Origin: Fidelibacterota bacterium
GTDB lineage: Bacteria; Fidelibacterota; Marinisomatia; Marinisomatales; CAZVFT01
Length of the DNA stretch: 13,276 nt
Assembly (NCBI GenBank): GCA_014381485.1
Contig: JACNLN010000204.1
Location: forward strand, 1 to 13,276
Reading direction: 5' to 3'
In this document: positions 7,164-13,276 of the stretch, piece after piece
How the letters are laid out: each line of letters begins with the position of its first letter
Position numbering within the stretch: position 1 is the first letter of the stretch
Translations under genes and position numbers: made by a program
The notes under the pieces: model-generated
What the model was told of the DNA's origin: nothing
Databases searched by the model: none
What the model saw: only the letters and a program-made list of their open reading frames with translations

Positions 7164-7185
7164 ATAAGACGAAATATCGTCTTAT
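7164..7185. promoter_or_regulatory. 22-base palindrome, probable upstream activator site for the NtrC-type regulator
   Basis: The arms ATAAGACGA (7164-7172) and TCGTCTTAT (7177-7185) are perfect reverse complements around four central bases, two of which also pair. The centre lies about 97 bases upstream of the predicted sigma-54 start, within the usual range for enhancer sites of NtrC-family activators. Dimeric Fis-type helix-turn-helix domains like that at the end of the neighbouring regulator bind such sites. The 47 bases between this site and the TGATAATTATCA palindrome are mostly A/T, suited to bending by IHF or HU. The protein that binds it is inferred from position only. Confidence 0.6.
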
Positions 7186-7332
7186 GAGATTATTATTTGG
7201 TTCTTCACAATATCTCGTACCTGAATGATACCTATCAGGCTCCTGACTGAGATAAATGAATTTTTATTCAGAAATAGTCCGAGATACAAACATTTACACG
7301 GTGTCAACACCCAAATACCACCCCCTCTTTTT

Positions 7333-7380
7333 TTCTCCCCCCCACGATAAATCGGGATTTTCAACATCCAAGGGGGAGAA
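7333..7380. repeat. Intergenic inverted repeat with two inner hairpins
   Basis: The outer arms TTCTCCCCC (7333-7341) and GGGGGAGAA (7372-7380) pair over nine bases. Between them are two small back-to-back hairpins, CGAT-AA-ATCG (7345-7354) and GGAT-N7-ATCC (7355-7369), so the unit can form a three-armed cruciform. It has no coding content, and the C-run at 7337-7343 allows the outer stem to slip. It lies in the gap after the response regulator. Confidence 0.55.
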
Positions 7381-7416
7381 GGATATATCGGACACTCGAA
7401 TCTCTGACTCTTTTCG

Positions 7417-7470
7417 CAGACCCTGCCTGCCCGCCCTCATTCTTCGTGAGCAGGCGGGTGGGCAAGTCTG
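7417..7470. repeat. Long GC-rich hairpin in the intergenic gap
   Basis: CAGACCCTGCCTGCCCGCC (7417-7435) pairs with GGCGGGTGGGCAAGTCTG (7453-7470) over nearly its whole length, with a few wobble or mismatched positions. A small CTCA/TGAG stem (7436-7439 with 7447-7450) caps it. It is far richer in GC than the surrounding DNA, which suggests an inserted repeat element. No T-run follows on either strand, so it is not a classical terminator. A shorter hairpin, GAAGC-CAT-GCTTC (7474-7486), follows directly. Confidence 0.6.
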
Positions 7471-7494
7471 TTTGAAGCCATGCTTCCAAGAACT

Positions 7495-7515
7495 CCTCTC
7501 CCTTGATGGGAGAGG
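7495..7515. repeat. 8-bp perfect hairpin CCTCTCCC/GGGAGAGG, with an alternative partner downstream
   Basis: CCTCTCCC (7495-7502), loop TTGAT, GGGAGAGG (7508-7515) is a perfect stem. The left arm can instead pair with GGAGAGG at 7580-7586, which would enclose the three-way junction unit at 7522-7576. The two pairings exclude each other. Confidence 0.55.
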
Positions 7516-7521
7516 AATTTT

Positions 7522-7576
7522 ACCCTGTGGAATAAAATCTGTGATTTTCTCCGACAAGTCGGAGATTCCACAGGGT
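7522..7576. repeat. 55-base perfect three-way-junction palindrome
   Basis: The outer stem is ACCCTGTGGAAT (7522-7533) with ATTCCACAGGGT (7565-7576), 12 perfect pairs. The 31 bases inside split with nothing left over into two hairpins: AAAATC-TGT-GATTTT (7534-7548) and CTCCGAC-AA-GTCGGAG (7549-7564, tip pairs probably open). Three perfect nested or adjacent palindromes without an unpaired junction base are very unlikely by chance. It resembles a short interspersed palindromic element or a structured RNA or DNA unit. I do not recognise the family. Confidence 0.65.
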
Positions 7577-7593
7577 GAAGGAGAGGGTGATCT

Positions 7594-7683
7594 TTTCTCA
7601 GCAGTTTCTTAGCAACAAAAACGACGAGAGTTTTTAGTGCGATTGAACCTGAGTCACATTGATCCGCAGGATCTCCCTTGGAG
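7594..7683. repeat. Further short repeats just after the response regulator gene
   Basis: TTTCTCAGC (7594-7602) is repeated with one change as TTTCTTAGC (7605-7613). AAAAAC, seven bases, GTTTTT (7617-7635) is a perfect six-base stem with a T-run on each strand. GATCC-GCA-GGATC (7661-7673) and CTCC-CTT-GGAG (7673-7683) follow. On the minus strand these come 55 to 144 bases after the regulator stop and could end its transcript, but each stem is short. I see no gene here. Confidence 0.4.
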
Positions 7684-7737
7684 GAGGACAACTCTGGTAT
7701 AAAAATGGAATCCATGTATGCATTATTGTGATGAAAT

Positions 7738-9072
7738 TTATTTTATAAGCTTATACCGTTTCATTTTGCTTCTCAGAGTAGTTCGTGGAATCCCCAGAAC
7801 CTCAGCTGAATCTTTTTGACGCCATTTACACTTTTCAAGGGTGTCCTTAATCAATTTATGCTCTGTCTTTGCCATAGCTTGATTCAAGGTTAGAGAAGCT
7901 TGAGAAATTGACTCTACTGTATCTTTTTTTTTACAAATATGAGTTGGTAATAAACTGGCAACTAAGGTATCACCATGAATCAAAGCAATCATTTGAATAA
8001 TGATATTTTCCAGTTCACGAACATTCCCGGGCCAGTCATATTCCCCCAGTCTTTCCAAAACTGCAGGAGTAATCGTATGTTCCCTTCCGTGTTTTTCCAA
8101 GAAATGAGCAGCGAGAATTGGAATATCTTCTCTTCTTTTCCTTAACGGTGGTACCTCAATCGTAACAACATTCAGCCTGTAGAACAAATCATCCCGGAAC
8201 TTCCCTTTTTCAACCTCTTTACGAAGATCTGTTTTGGTAGCCGATACAATACGAACATCTACAGGGATTATCTTGTTTCCCCCTAAACGCTCAACCTCAC
8301 GATTCTCAATTACTCGAAGTAGTTTAACCTGCAAAGGTTTTGGTAGATCATCAATATCATCTAAAAATAACGTCCCGCCATTTGCTCTTTCAAACCGACC
8401 GATGCTCTGTTTTACGGCTCCTGTAAAAGCACCTTTTTCATGACCAAACAGTTCACTTTCAAATAATGTTTCTGGAAGTGCCGAGCAATTTACTTTTATA
8501 AGGGAATCATCTTTTCTGGGACTTAATTCATGGATATAATCCACGATTAATTCTTTTCCCGTTCCACTTTCTCCTTCAATTAGGATCGTATGTTCCCCTT
8601 GAGCTGCAAGCTTGATTTTATCGAGAACCTGAAGAAATGCCGGATCACTACCAATAAGATTGGGTTTTTCTTCAAGTTGCTCTTTCAACCGTATGTTTTC
8701 CACTAAAATAGATTGATAGTCTCTGAGTTGAGACATACGATGTAGTAGTTCATCCGGTGAGAAAGGTTTGGTCAGATAGTCATGAGCACCCATTTTCAAA
8801 GCTTTCACTGCGGACTCAACTGACCCGAAAGCTGTCATGAGAATAACTTTCGTATCAGGAAACTTTTCCTTCACAAATTTCTGGATTTCAGTGCCATCAA
8901 CCCCCGGAAGACGAATATCAGTAAGAACAACATCAAATTTCTCCTTTTTAAGGATTGATAGAGCTTTCTTGCCGTCTTCACAGGAATGAACACCGTATCC
9001 AGCTACTCTCAGAGTTTTATCTAGAGATATCCGGAGTATTTTTTCGTCTTCTATAAGTAAAATTTTCATCAT
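7738..9072 (-). CDS. NtrC-family sigma-54-dependent response regulator
   Basis: This 444-residue cytoplasmic activator has three domains in the usual order. The receiver (3-120) has acidic E8-D9-E10, phospho-acceptor D52 in LTDIRLPG, T80 and K102. The AAA+ domain (about 138-370) has Walker A GESGTGKE (167-174), the sigma-54-contact loop GAFTGA (214-219) and the arginine-finger region FRDDLFYRLNV (292-302). The Fis-type helix-turn-helix (about 405-442) ends the protein. Walker B reads GGTLFLDD (232-239), with Asp where Glu is usual. The start ATG overlaps the kinase stop by four bases (ATGA), so the two are a coupled pair. When phosphorylated it should assemble on an upstream palindrome and drive open-complex formation by sigma-54 polymerase. 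The best target in view is the promoter at 7087-7104, with the palindrome at 7164-7185. Confidence 0.95.
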   Translation of the reverse strand: MMKILLIEDEKILRISLDKTLRVAGYGVHSCEDGKKALSILKKEKFDVVLTDIRLPGVDGTEIQKFVKEKFPDTKVILMTAFGSVESAVKALKMGAHDYLTKPFSPDELLHRMSQLRDYQSILVENIRLKEQLEEKPNLIGSDPAFLQVLDKIKLAAQGEHTILIEGESGTGKELIVDYIHELSPRKDDSLIKVNCSALPETLFESELFGHEKGAFTGAVKQSIGRFERANGGTLFLDDIDDLPKPLQVKLLRVIENREVERLGGNKIIPVDVRIVSATKTDLRKEVEKGKFRDDLFYRLNVVTIEVPPLRKRREDIPILAAHFLEKHGREHTITPAVLERLGEYDWPGNVRELENIIIQMIALIHGDTLVASLLPTHICKKKDTVESISQASLTLNQAMAKTEHKLIKDTLEKCKWRQKDSAEVLGIPRTTLRSKMKRYKLIK

Positions 9073-10496
9073 ATTCGAACAGGTAAAGATACAATAAATT
9101 TTGCACCATTGTCAATCTGAGACAACACCTCGATTTTTCCTCCCAGTCCTTGAACTATCTCTCGTGTAACATATAATCCCAACCCTGTTCCTTTTCCAAC
9201 CTCTTTCGTCGTAAAAAATGGCTCAAAGAGTCGCTGCATATTTTCTTCTGAAATTCCGTACCCATCATCTTTAATTGTGAAAATAACTTCTTTTGAAATA
9301 ACTTGGATTTTACACTTTATTTTTCCCTTTTCCTTAACCGAATCTATTGCATTGAGAATTAGATTCATGACAATCTCATCCACAAGCTGCTGACTGCCAG
9401 AAATTAAGGCATGTTTTTCCTGTGATTCTACTTCAAATTGAATTTTTTTGGACTGGATATTGTAATCCAGTAATTGAACAACGCCGTTTATCGCATCTGA
9501 AAAGGAAGCTATAAGTGATTGATCTTTCTCTTTTCGTGAATATCCTAATAATTTTCCAATAACCGACTCAATTTTTCCCAATGCTTCATCAGTAAGGGTG
9601 AGATATTCTTCGCGATCCTTTACATCATTTGGATTAGACAGAATATTAGATATAGCATGACGGATACCGGTAAGAGGATTATTGATTTCATGGGCAATAC
9701 CAGCAGCAAGCCGACCTACAGAAGCCAGTTTTTCAGCCTGAAACATAATCCTCTCAGATTCTTTAACTTTGCTTCGGGATTGAATCAACCGATCTCTCAT
9801 CTCTTTAAAATGAATTCCTAATCTACCAATTTCATCTTCACCTTCAGGAAGTTCGATATCTTCTTTATCCAAATCAAACTCTTCCATGGCTACCATCATT
9901 TTATCGAGTCGTTTGGTCACTCGATTTGAGATAATATTAACAGCAACCAGCGTAGTGAGAATCACAAGTAAACTGACAGATAAAATTAAAGTTAAGGCTT
10001 GTTTTACCTCTTTCAGGACAGTTGTGGCATCAAATCCAATTACTAAATACCCCCAAGTCTTCGTTGAGATTCCTACTCTTGCGGTTGTTTCCAGAATCCA
10101 TCTGCCATTAACCTTGTAAATTATCTCTCCTGACGATGGTAACACAGAGAACTCTGTCCATCTTATATCTACGTTTTTTGACAATACATTTTGTGCTGAT
10201 TTATCAAAAAAATATATGTACAAAATCTGCTGCTCTGGATCAGAACGTAAAGTTTTAAGCGTCCTGTCAAAATACTCTTGTGGCAGCGGATTTCCTGTTT
10301 CCGCCGACAGCATTGCATCGATGAGTGGAATCATACCGATATTTCCTACGTTATGAGCAGATTGTACATGTTTGAATAAGATTAAATTTTTCATTTTACC
10401 AAAAACCAGCACTGTAGATAATGACAAAATAATCACTAACAAACCACTAAATGTCAAAATTAAACGCTGCTTAAGTGTGGTAGGACTGAATTTCAT
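9069..10496 (-). CDS. Membrane sensor histidine kinase with HAMP domain
   Basis: This 475-residue inner-membrane kinase has a membrane helix at 14-33, a periplasmic sensor region at about 35-165, a second helix at 167-190, and a HAMP linker to about 240. The HisKA domain carries phosphorylated H269 in AAGIAHEINNPLTGI. The ATPase domain has N-box MNLILNAIDS (377-386), G1 box DDGYGIS, F-box LFEPFFTT (423-430) and G2 box GKGTGLGL (434-441). The H-box and the NtrC-type partner fit the NtrB/HPK4 group of kinases. The periplasmic part contains DPEQQILYIYFFDKSAQNVL, suggesting a PAS/dCache-like sensor fold that could bind a ligand or touch the binding protein encoded just upstream. The gene begins two bases after that gene and overlaps the regulator by four bases, so all three are almost certainly one transcript. 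Confidence 0.94.
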   Translation of the reverse strand: MKFSPTTLKQRLILTFSGLLVIILSLSTVLVFGKMKNLILFKHVQSAHNVGNIGMIPLIDAMLSAETGNPLPQEYFDRTLKTLRSDPEQQILYIYFFDKSAQNVLSKNVDIRWTEFSVLPSSGEIIYKVNGRWILETTARVGISTKTWGYLVIGFDATTVLKEVKQALTLILSVSLLVILTTLVAVNIISNRVTKRLDKMMVAMEEFDLDKEDIELPEGEDEIGRLGIHFKEMRDRLIQSRSKVKESERIMFQAEKLASVGRLAAGIAHEINNPLTGIRHAISNILSNPNDVKDREEYLTLTDEALGKIESVIGKLLGYSRKEKDQSLIASFSDAINGVVQLLDYNIQSKKIQFEVESQEKHALISGSQQLVDEIVMNLILNAIDSVKEKGKIKCKIQVISKEVIFTIKDDGYGISEENMQRLFEPFFTTKEVGKGTGLGLYVTREIVQGLGGKIEVLSQIDNGAKFIVSLPVRI

Positions 10497-10498
10497 CT

Positions 10499-11407
10499 TT
10501 AATTTGCAAGAGAAGAAACGATTGTACGAATTATATCATAATCTGAATCCCTTGCTGGTTTGAATCCATGAGAAAATTCTTCGTCCCAGGATTTTAACAT
10601 AGATGCAGTTTCTGGGTCTTCAATATCAATTGACAATAAAGCAGTTATAACAGCTTCTCGGGTTTCCTGATCTGTATGTTCCGATACTACAATTGGAGTG
10701 GGAGGAATTTGGGGTGATTTATGAAAAACTCTTAATCCTCGATCTTCATATTTCTCAGCAATGACACTTTTTACCACTCCAGCATCGAATTCTCCTTTTA
10801 GTACTTTTTCTGCCACTGTAGTATGATGGGAAACAAAGTTGATCTCTTTTAATTCAGCGGGTGATACTCTGGCCTTCTTTTCAAGATACACTGGCATCCA
10901 CTGTCCAGTAAGAGATTCTTTTGAAGGGAGAAGGAGAGTTTTACCTTTTAAATCACTGAGGCTTTTAATACCGGTTGTATCATGAGTGATAAAAGTCGTA
11001 TTAAAATAGTCTTTTCCACCCGGATTCAATGATTTTAGAATAACTTCAAGTCCATAGGCGTCTTTATTTGTAACATAAACAAAACTTCCTAACGATGCTA
11101 TTGCTACATTACCCTGTGCTAATTGTTCGGCTATACCGTTATACGATTTCCCAAGCTTTAATTCAAAGCGATAGGGAGTATATTCTGTTAGAAAATCCAC
11201 AATAGGTTGATAACCAATATATATCTCTCTTGGAGTATACCGCGGAACAATACCAAAATAACGAACTGGTTCACCGTTTATATCACTTGGGTGGTGAATA
11301 TCTTCTGAATGTATAGAAATATCCATTGCCGAGTTAAAAAACCACCAAATCAGGATAAATACGATGGTGGCAATGAACAGTAATTTGAATTGATTGCGAG
11401 TATTCAT
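10499..11407 (-). CDS. Membrane-anchored PhnD-family (PF12974) oxyanion-binding protein, probable sensor component
   Basis: This 302-residue protein has one N-terminal membrane helix (about 7-24) without a lipobox cysteine or a clear cleavage site, so the rest is probably tethered in the periplasm. The remainder fits the phosphate/phosphite/phosphonate-binding family: FGIVPRYTPREIYIGYQPIVDF-type start (51-72), Y89 followed by LAQGNVAIASLGSFVYV, then SLSDLKGKTLLLPSKESLTGQW (149-170), where the LKGK and SLTG segments match the ligand-binding loop. No ABC permease or ATPase is encoded nearby; the next genes are the kinase (two bases away) and the sigma-54 activator. It therefore looks like a sensory binding protein that presents its ligand to the kinase, as AioX does for AioS. 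The whole protein has no cysteine, which argues against the thiol-based arsenite site of AioX. Phosphate, phosphonate, arsenate or another small anion are candidates. Confidence 0.88.
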   Translation of the reverse strand: MNTRNQFKLLFIATIVFILIWWFFNSAMDISIHSEDIHHPSDINGEPVRYFGIVPRYTPREIYIGYQPIVDFLTEYTPYRFELKLGKSYNGIAEQLAQGNVAIASLGSFVYVTNKDAYGLEVILKSLNPGGKDYFNTTFITHDTTGIKSLSDLKGKTLLLPSKESLTGQWMPVYLEKKARVSPAELKEINFVSHHTTVAEKVLKGEFDAGVVKSVIAEKYEDRGLRVFHKSPQIPPTPIVVSEHTDQETREAVITALLSIDIEDPETASMLKSWDEEFSHGFKPARDSDYDIIRTIVSSLAN

Positions 11408-11484
11408 AACAATTACCTAATTTAATTCAGAAAACTGGAAATTATTCCGTGAAGTTCCTTTTATATTTAAATTAGTAAAGAAAA

Positions 11485-12168
11485 TCAGAAAGAAAAAGCT
11501 GTTATATTTGTTTTTTCTCTTCGGTAAAGTGGTGATCCATCACATTTCCTCCAAAACATCAGCCTGATATTCCCTTTGTAAAACGGTTTATCTTCAATTA
11601 ATCCCCAACCGGCATCTGTTAAGATTTTCCCCAATCCGCCACGTTCCATCCAAACTTTGTAATTTTCGTAATGTTCACCACCGGCGTGTTTTTCAACTTG
11701 ACGAATTCCCCAGCCAAGAATTTTTGAAAATATCGTCAGTTTTTTCGGAATGTCAAAATCTGTAACCGAAAATACCCCTGTCGGTTTCAACACCCGACGG
11801 ACTTCTTCCAATTCAGCATTAATGGTTGTGATGTCTTTCTCGTGGAGAGCAAACTGTGAAATAACCAAATCAAATTCGCCATCTTCAAATGGAATACTTG
11901 TGGCATCTCCCCATTGACATCTCCCTCCTGCCTGTGTTTTTGCTCTTTCCAACATTCCTTCAGAAATATCTATTCCTACAGCATCAACATCATCCGGTAG
12001 TAGCGACAGTTGTTTCCCCGTTCCGCAGCCAACATCTAACACGCGTGTAGGTTGGTGTTCGGTAATCCATTCTGCTAACGCCCGCCGAATATGATTCAGA
12101 ACCGGATTCAGCAACCTGTCGTACCAAGCAGATGTTGCAGAGTAGTCATCGTGTGTATCGGTGTACAT
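11485..12168 (-). CDS. Class I SAM-dependent methyltransferase, substrate unknown
   Basis: This 227-residue soluble protein has a Methyltransf_11-type core: motif I VLDVGCGTG (43-51), motif II GIDIS (65-69), and GDATSIPFEDGEFDLVIS (87-104), followed by ALHEKD and a VRRVLKPTG strand typical of small-molecule methyltransferases. The N-terminus YSATSAWYDRLLNP resembles UbiE/MenG-like and phospholipid or metalloid methyltransferases, but nothing fixes the substrate. Its cysteines (in GCGTG, RCQWGD and RKCDGS) do not form the arrangement expected of the arsenite methyltransferase ArsM. It starts 32 bases after the permease pair and ends 77 bases before the binding-protein gene. It may belong to the permease transcript. 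The ATG has only a weak ribosome site. Confidence 0.88.
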   Translation of the reverse strand: MYTDTHDDYSATSAWYDRLLNPVLNHIRRALAEWITEHQPTRVLDVGCGTGKQLSLLPDDVDAVGIDISEGMLERAKTQAGGRCQWGDATSIPFEDGEFDLVISQFALHEKDITTINAELEEVRRVLKPTGVFSVTDFDIPKKLTIFSKILGWGIRQVEKHAGGEHYENYKVWMERGGLGKILTDAGWGLIEDKPFYKGNIRLMFWRKCDGSPLYRREKTNITAFSF

Positions 12169-12200
12169 TTAATTCACTTGATGATTCAAATTTATAATAA

Positions 12201-12719
12201 TCAGACTTCTTTACCTTTTAATATCAATTCCATAATCATAGCCATTATCCAAACAAAAATAATGGTCAGCGTAAGTCTTGCAATCATAAAATTGAATCCC
12301 AAAAAATGCCATTCAACCAATTCCTGTGGAATCTTGATACAAGCCCAGGCAGACAGAAATATTACAATATTGGAAACGCGTGCTCCTTTTTTGATGAGAG
12401 CCGAAGCCATTGGAAATGCAATATACAAGGGGCCCGTTGGCAAGGCGCCTAATACTATGGATAACAAAACACCCTTGACTCCCGAACTTTTTCCCAATAG
12501 TTGACATATCTTTTCCTTTGGAATCCATACCTTGAATAATCCCAACAAAATCATTATTCCGGGTAAAATAGCAAGCATTTGTACAAAATATCTACCGGAT
12601 ATGTCAGCGGTGGTCTTTGTATTTTCCGGAAATATTGACAGCAAAATAACGGCAATTACCACTACCGATACCAGAATAAAGTAATCCTTGGAGAAAAATG
12701 ATACGGATTTATTCTTCAT
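12201..12719 (-). CDS. Half-size permease (PF03773/ArsP-like), second subunit
   Basis: This is a 172-residue membrane protein with four to five hydrophobic segments. It contains the family pattern LGALPTGPLYIAFPMASALIKKG (about 89-111), then FLSAWACIKIPQE (121-133) and a terminal FNFMIAR. The preceding gene carries a clearly related pattern. The PF03773 permeases are usually single proteins of about 300 residues with two related halves; here the halves are separate genes overlapping by four bases (ATGA), so a heterodimer is likely. Known family members export methylated arsenicals, and others are of unknown function. No cysteine pair or metal-rich loop is seen, only C72 and C127. I cannot name the substrate. 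Confidence 0.75.
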   Translation of the reverse strand: MKNKSVSFFSKDYFILVSVVVIAVILLSIFPENTKTTADISGRYFVQMLAILPGIMILLGLFKVWIPKEKICQLLGKSSGVKGVLLSIVLGALPTGPLYIAFPMASALIKKGARVSNIVIFLSAWACIKIPQELVEWHFLGFNFMIARLTLTIIFVWIMAMIMELILKGKEV

Positions 12720-13201
12720 CCTAAAAATATTCCCATCAGTAAAGCAATCAAAATGGCTGTAACAAAACTTAAAACATTGCGAATAACCGCAAAGCGCTTA
12801 CCCAATTCTCTGATCTCAAGCGGCAACGTCACAAACCCGACCATTGTGAGAGTGGTGATGAATACAGCAATTATCTGAATTGAAGCACCACCTTCCAATA
12901 ATGATGCTGACATCGGGTAAGCGATAATAGCCGGAATATGAATAATCGCTCCCAAAAGACCGGTGATAATCAGACTCTCTAACCCCGCATCCTGCCCCAT
13001 CGTTTTGACAAGCATTTCTTCGGAAACAAATCCCTGAATCAAACCGATAATGACAATGATCGAAAGAATGGTCGGTACAATTCCTGTGAAAGATTTCCAG
13101 GCAATTTTTAACGATTGGACTGTTTTCTTGCGATTTTTGATAAACCCAAGAATTAAAAAGCCAATCGCCAGACTGTTAATTAAAATAACCGGTATTAGCA
13201 T
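12716..13201 (-). CDS. Half-size permease (PF03773/ArsP-like), first subunit
   Basis: This 161-residue, strongly hydrophobic protein has a basic loop (IKNRKKTVQS, 21-30) after its first helix. The family pattern is LGAIIHIPAIIAYPMSASLLEGGAS (about 83-107), followed by FVTLPLEIRELGKRFAVIRN (123-142). Aligned with the next gene, it shares P-x4-YPM-versus-P-x4-FPM, a Leu/Ile-x2-Gly-Ala turn, a P-x-E pair and a final R, as expected if both descend from one repeat unit. It begins with ATG at 13201, preceded by GGAGAAAG at a rather long spacing, and overlaps the partner gene by four bases. It has no cysteine. The remaining 75 bases to the right edge hold no gene I can support. Confidence 0.75.
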   Translation of the reverse strand: MLIPVILINSLAIGFLILGFIKNRKKTVQSLKIAWKSFTGIVPTILSIIVIIGLIQGFVSEEMLVKTMGQDAGLESLIITGLLGAIIHIPAIIAYPMSASLLEGGASIQIIAVFITTLTMVGFVTLPLEIRELGKRFAVIRNVLSFVTAILIALLMGIFLG

Positions 13202-13276
13202 CTATATCAAACTTTCTCCGCTACTAAAAATAAAATCTCATCCATAAATCAAATTTACTTTGGATTTGCTTACTGC

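Noticed and set aside
7256..7715. Open frames on both strands in the gap after the regulator
   Set aside because: They run through inverted repeats, are proline/serine/arginine-rich, have no ribosome sites and match no family I know.
7701..7715. Intrinsic terminator just after the regulator (ATGG-N3-CCAT followed by TTTTT on the minus strand)
   Set aside because: The stem is four base pairs with little G/C, too weak to call a terminator with confidence.
11408..11484. Sigma-70 promoter before the binding-protein gene (TATAAA near 11460)
   Set aside because: No acceptable -35 hexamer at proper spacing, and the DNA is A/T-rich enough to give such hexamers by chance. A promoter here remains likely on layout grounds.
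10499..13201. An arsenic-resistance or arsenite-sensing island (ArsP-like permease, methyltransferase, AioX-like protein)
   Set aside because: The binding protein has no cysteine, the methyltransferase lacks an ArsM-like cysteine set, and no arsR, arsC or aio structural genes are present. The resemblance is of architecture only.
1..13276. CRISPR arrays, tRNA or rRNA genes, transposases, att sites
   Set aside because: I looked for regularly spaced repeats, tRNA-like cloverleaf ends and transposase motifs and saw none. The palindromes at 7333-7683 are not evenly spaced copies of one repeat.

Overview
The window is a densely packed stretch of bacterial DNA, moderately AT-rich in most places, in which every supported gene lies on the minus strand. 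In gene order it reads from right to left. The families (Sec-exported binding proteins, a sigma-54 activator, TctA/TctB/TctC transport parts, NptA-type Na+/phosphate transporters, CYTH enzymes) point to a Gram-negative-type bacterium with a periplasm. No marker gene fixes the lineage, so I name none.

Right part (13201 to 11485): two overlapping half-size membrane permeases of the ArsP/PF03773 type, then a SAM-dependent methyltransferase. Middle (11407 to 7738): a tight three-gene sensory cassette. It encodes a membrane-anchored PhnD-family oxyanion-binding protein, a HAMP histidine kinase and an NtrC-type response regulator with an intact GAFTGA loop. No ABC transporter partners lie nearby, so the binding protein probably works as a sensor. 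The layout parallels the arsenite system AioX-AioS-AioR, but this binding protein has no cysteine.

The 687-base gap from 7051 to 7737 has no gene. Its right half holds a run of inverted repeats, including a 55-base unit that folds into a three-way junction with no unpaired base at the junction. Its left half holds what looks like the controlled promoter. There is a good -24/-12 sigma-54 element (7087-7104) with its predicted start 27 bases before a gene with a strong Shine-Dalgarno. A near-perfect 22-base palindrome (7164-7185) sits about 97 bases upstream of that start, where an NtrC-type activator normally binds. AT-rich DNA lies between them.

Left part (7050 to the left edge) is the probable sigma-54 operon. 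Its genes are a 213-residue CYTH-like protein, a canonical 157-residue CYTH (triphosphate tunnel) protein, a TctC-TctB fusion protein, TctA, and two tandem NptA-type Na+/phosphate transporters. The second transporter runs off the left edge. From the CYTH gene onward the genes nearly touch or overlap.

My working model is a regulated phosphorus-related uptake module. A PhnD-like sensor signals through a kinase and a sigma-54 activator to switch on two Na+/Pi-type transporters, one tripartite carboxylate-type transporter with a tethered binding protein, and two triphosphate tunnel proteins that may act on tripolyphosphate or similar compounds. The families and sequence signals are seen directly. 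The substrate and the link between sensor cassette and operon are inference.
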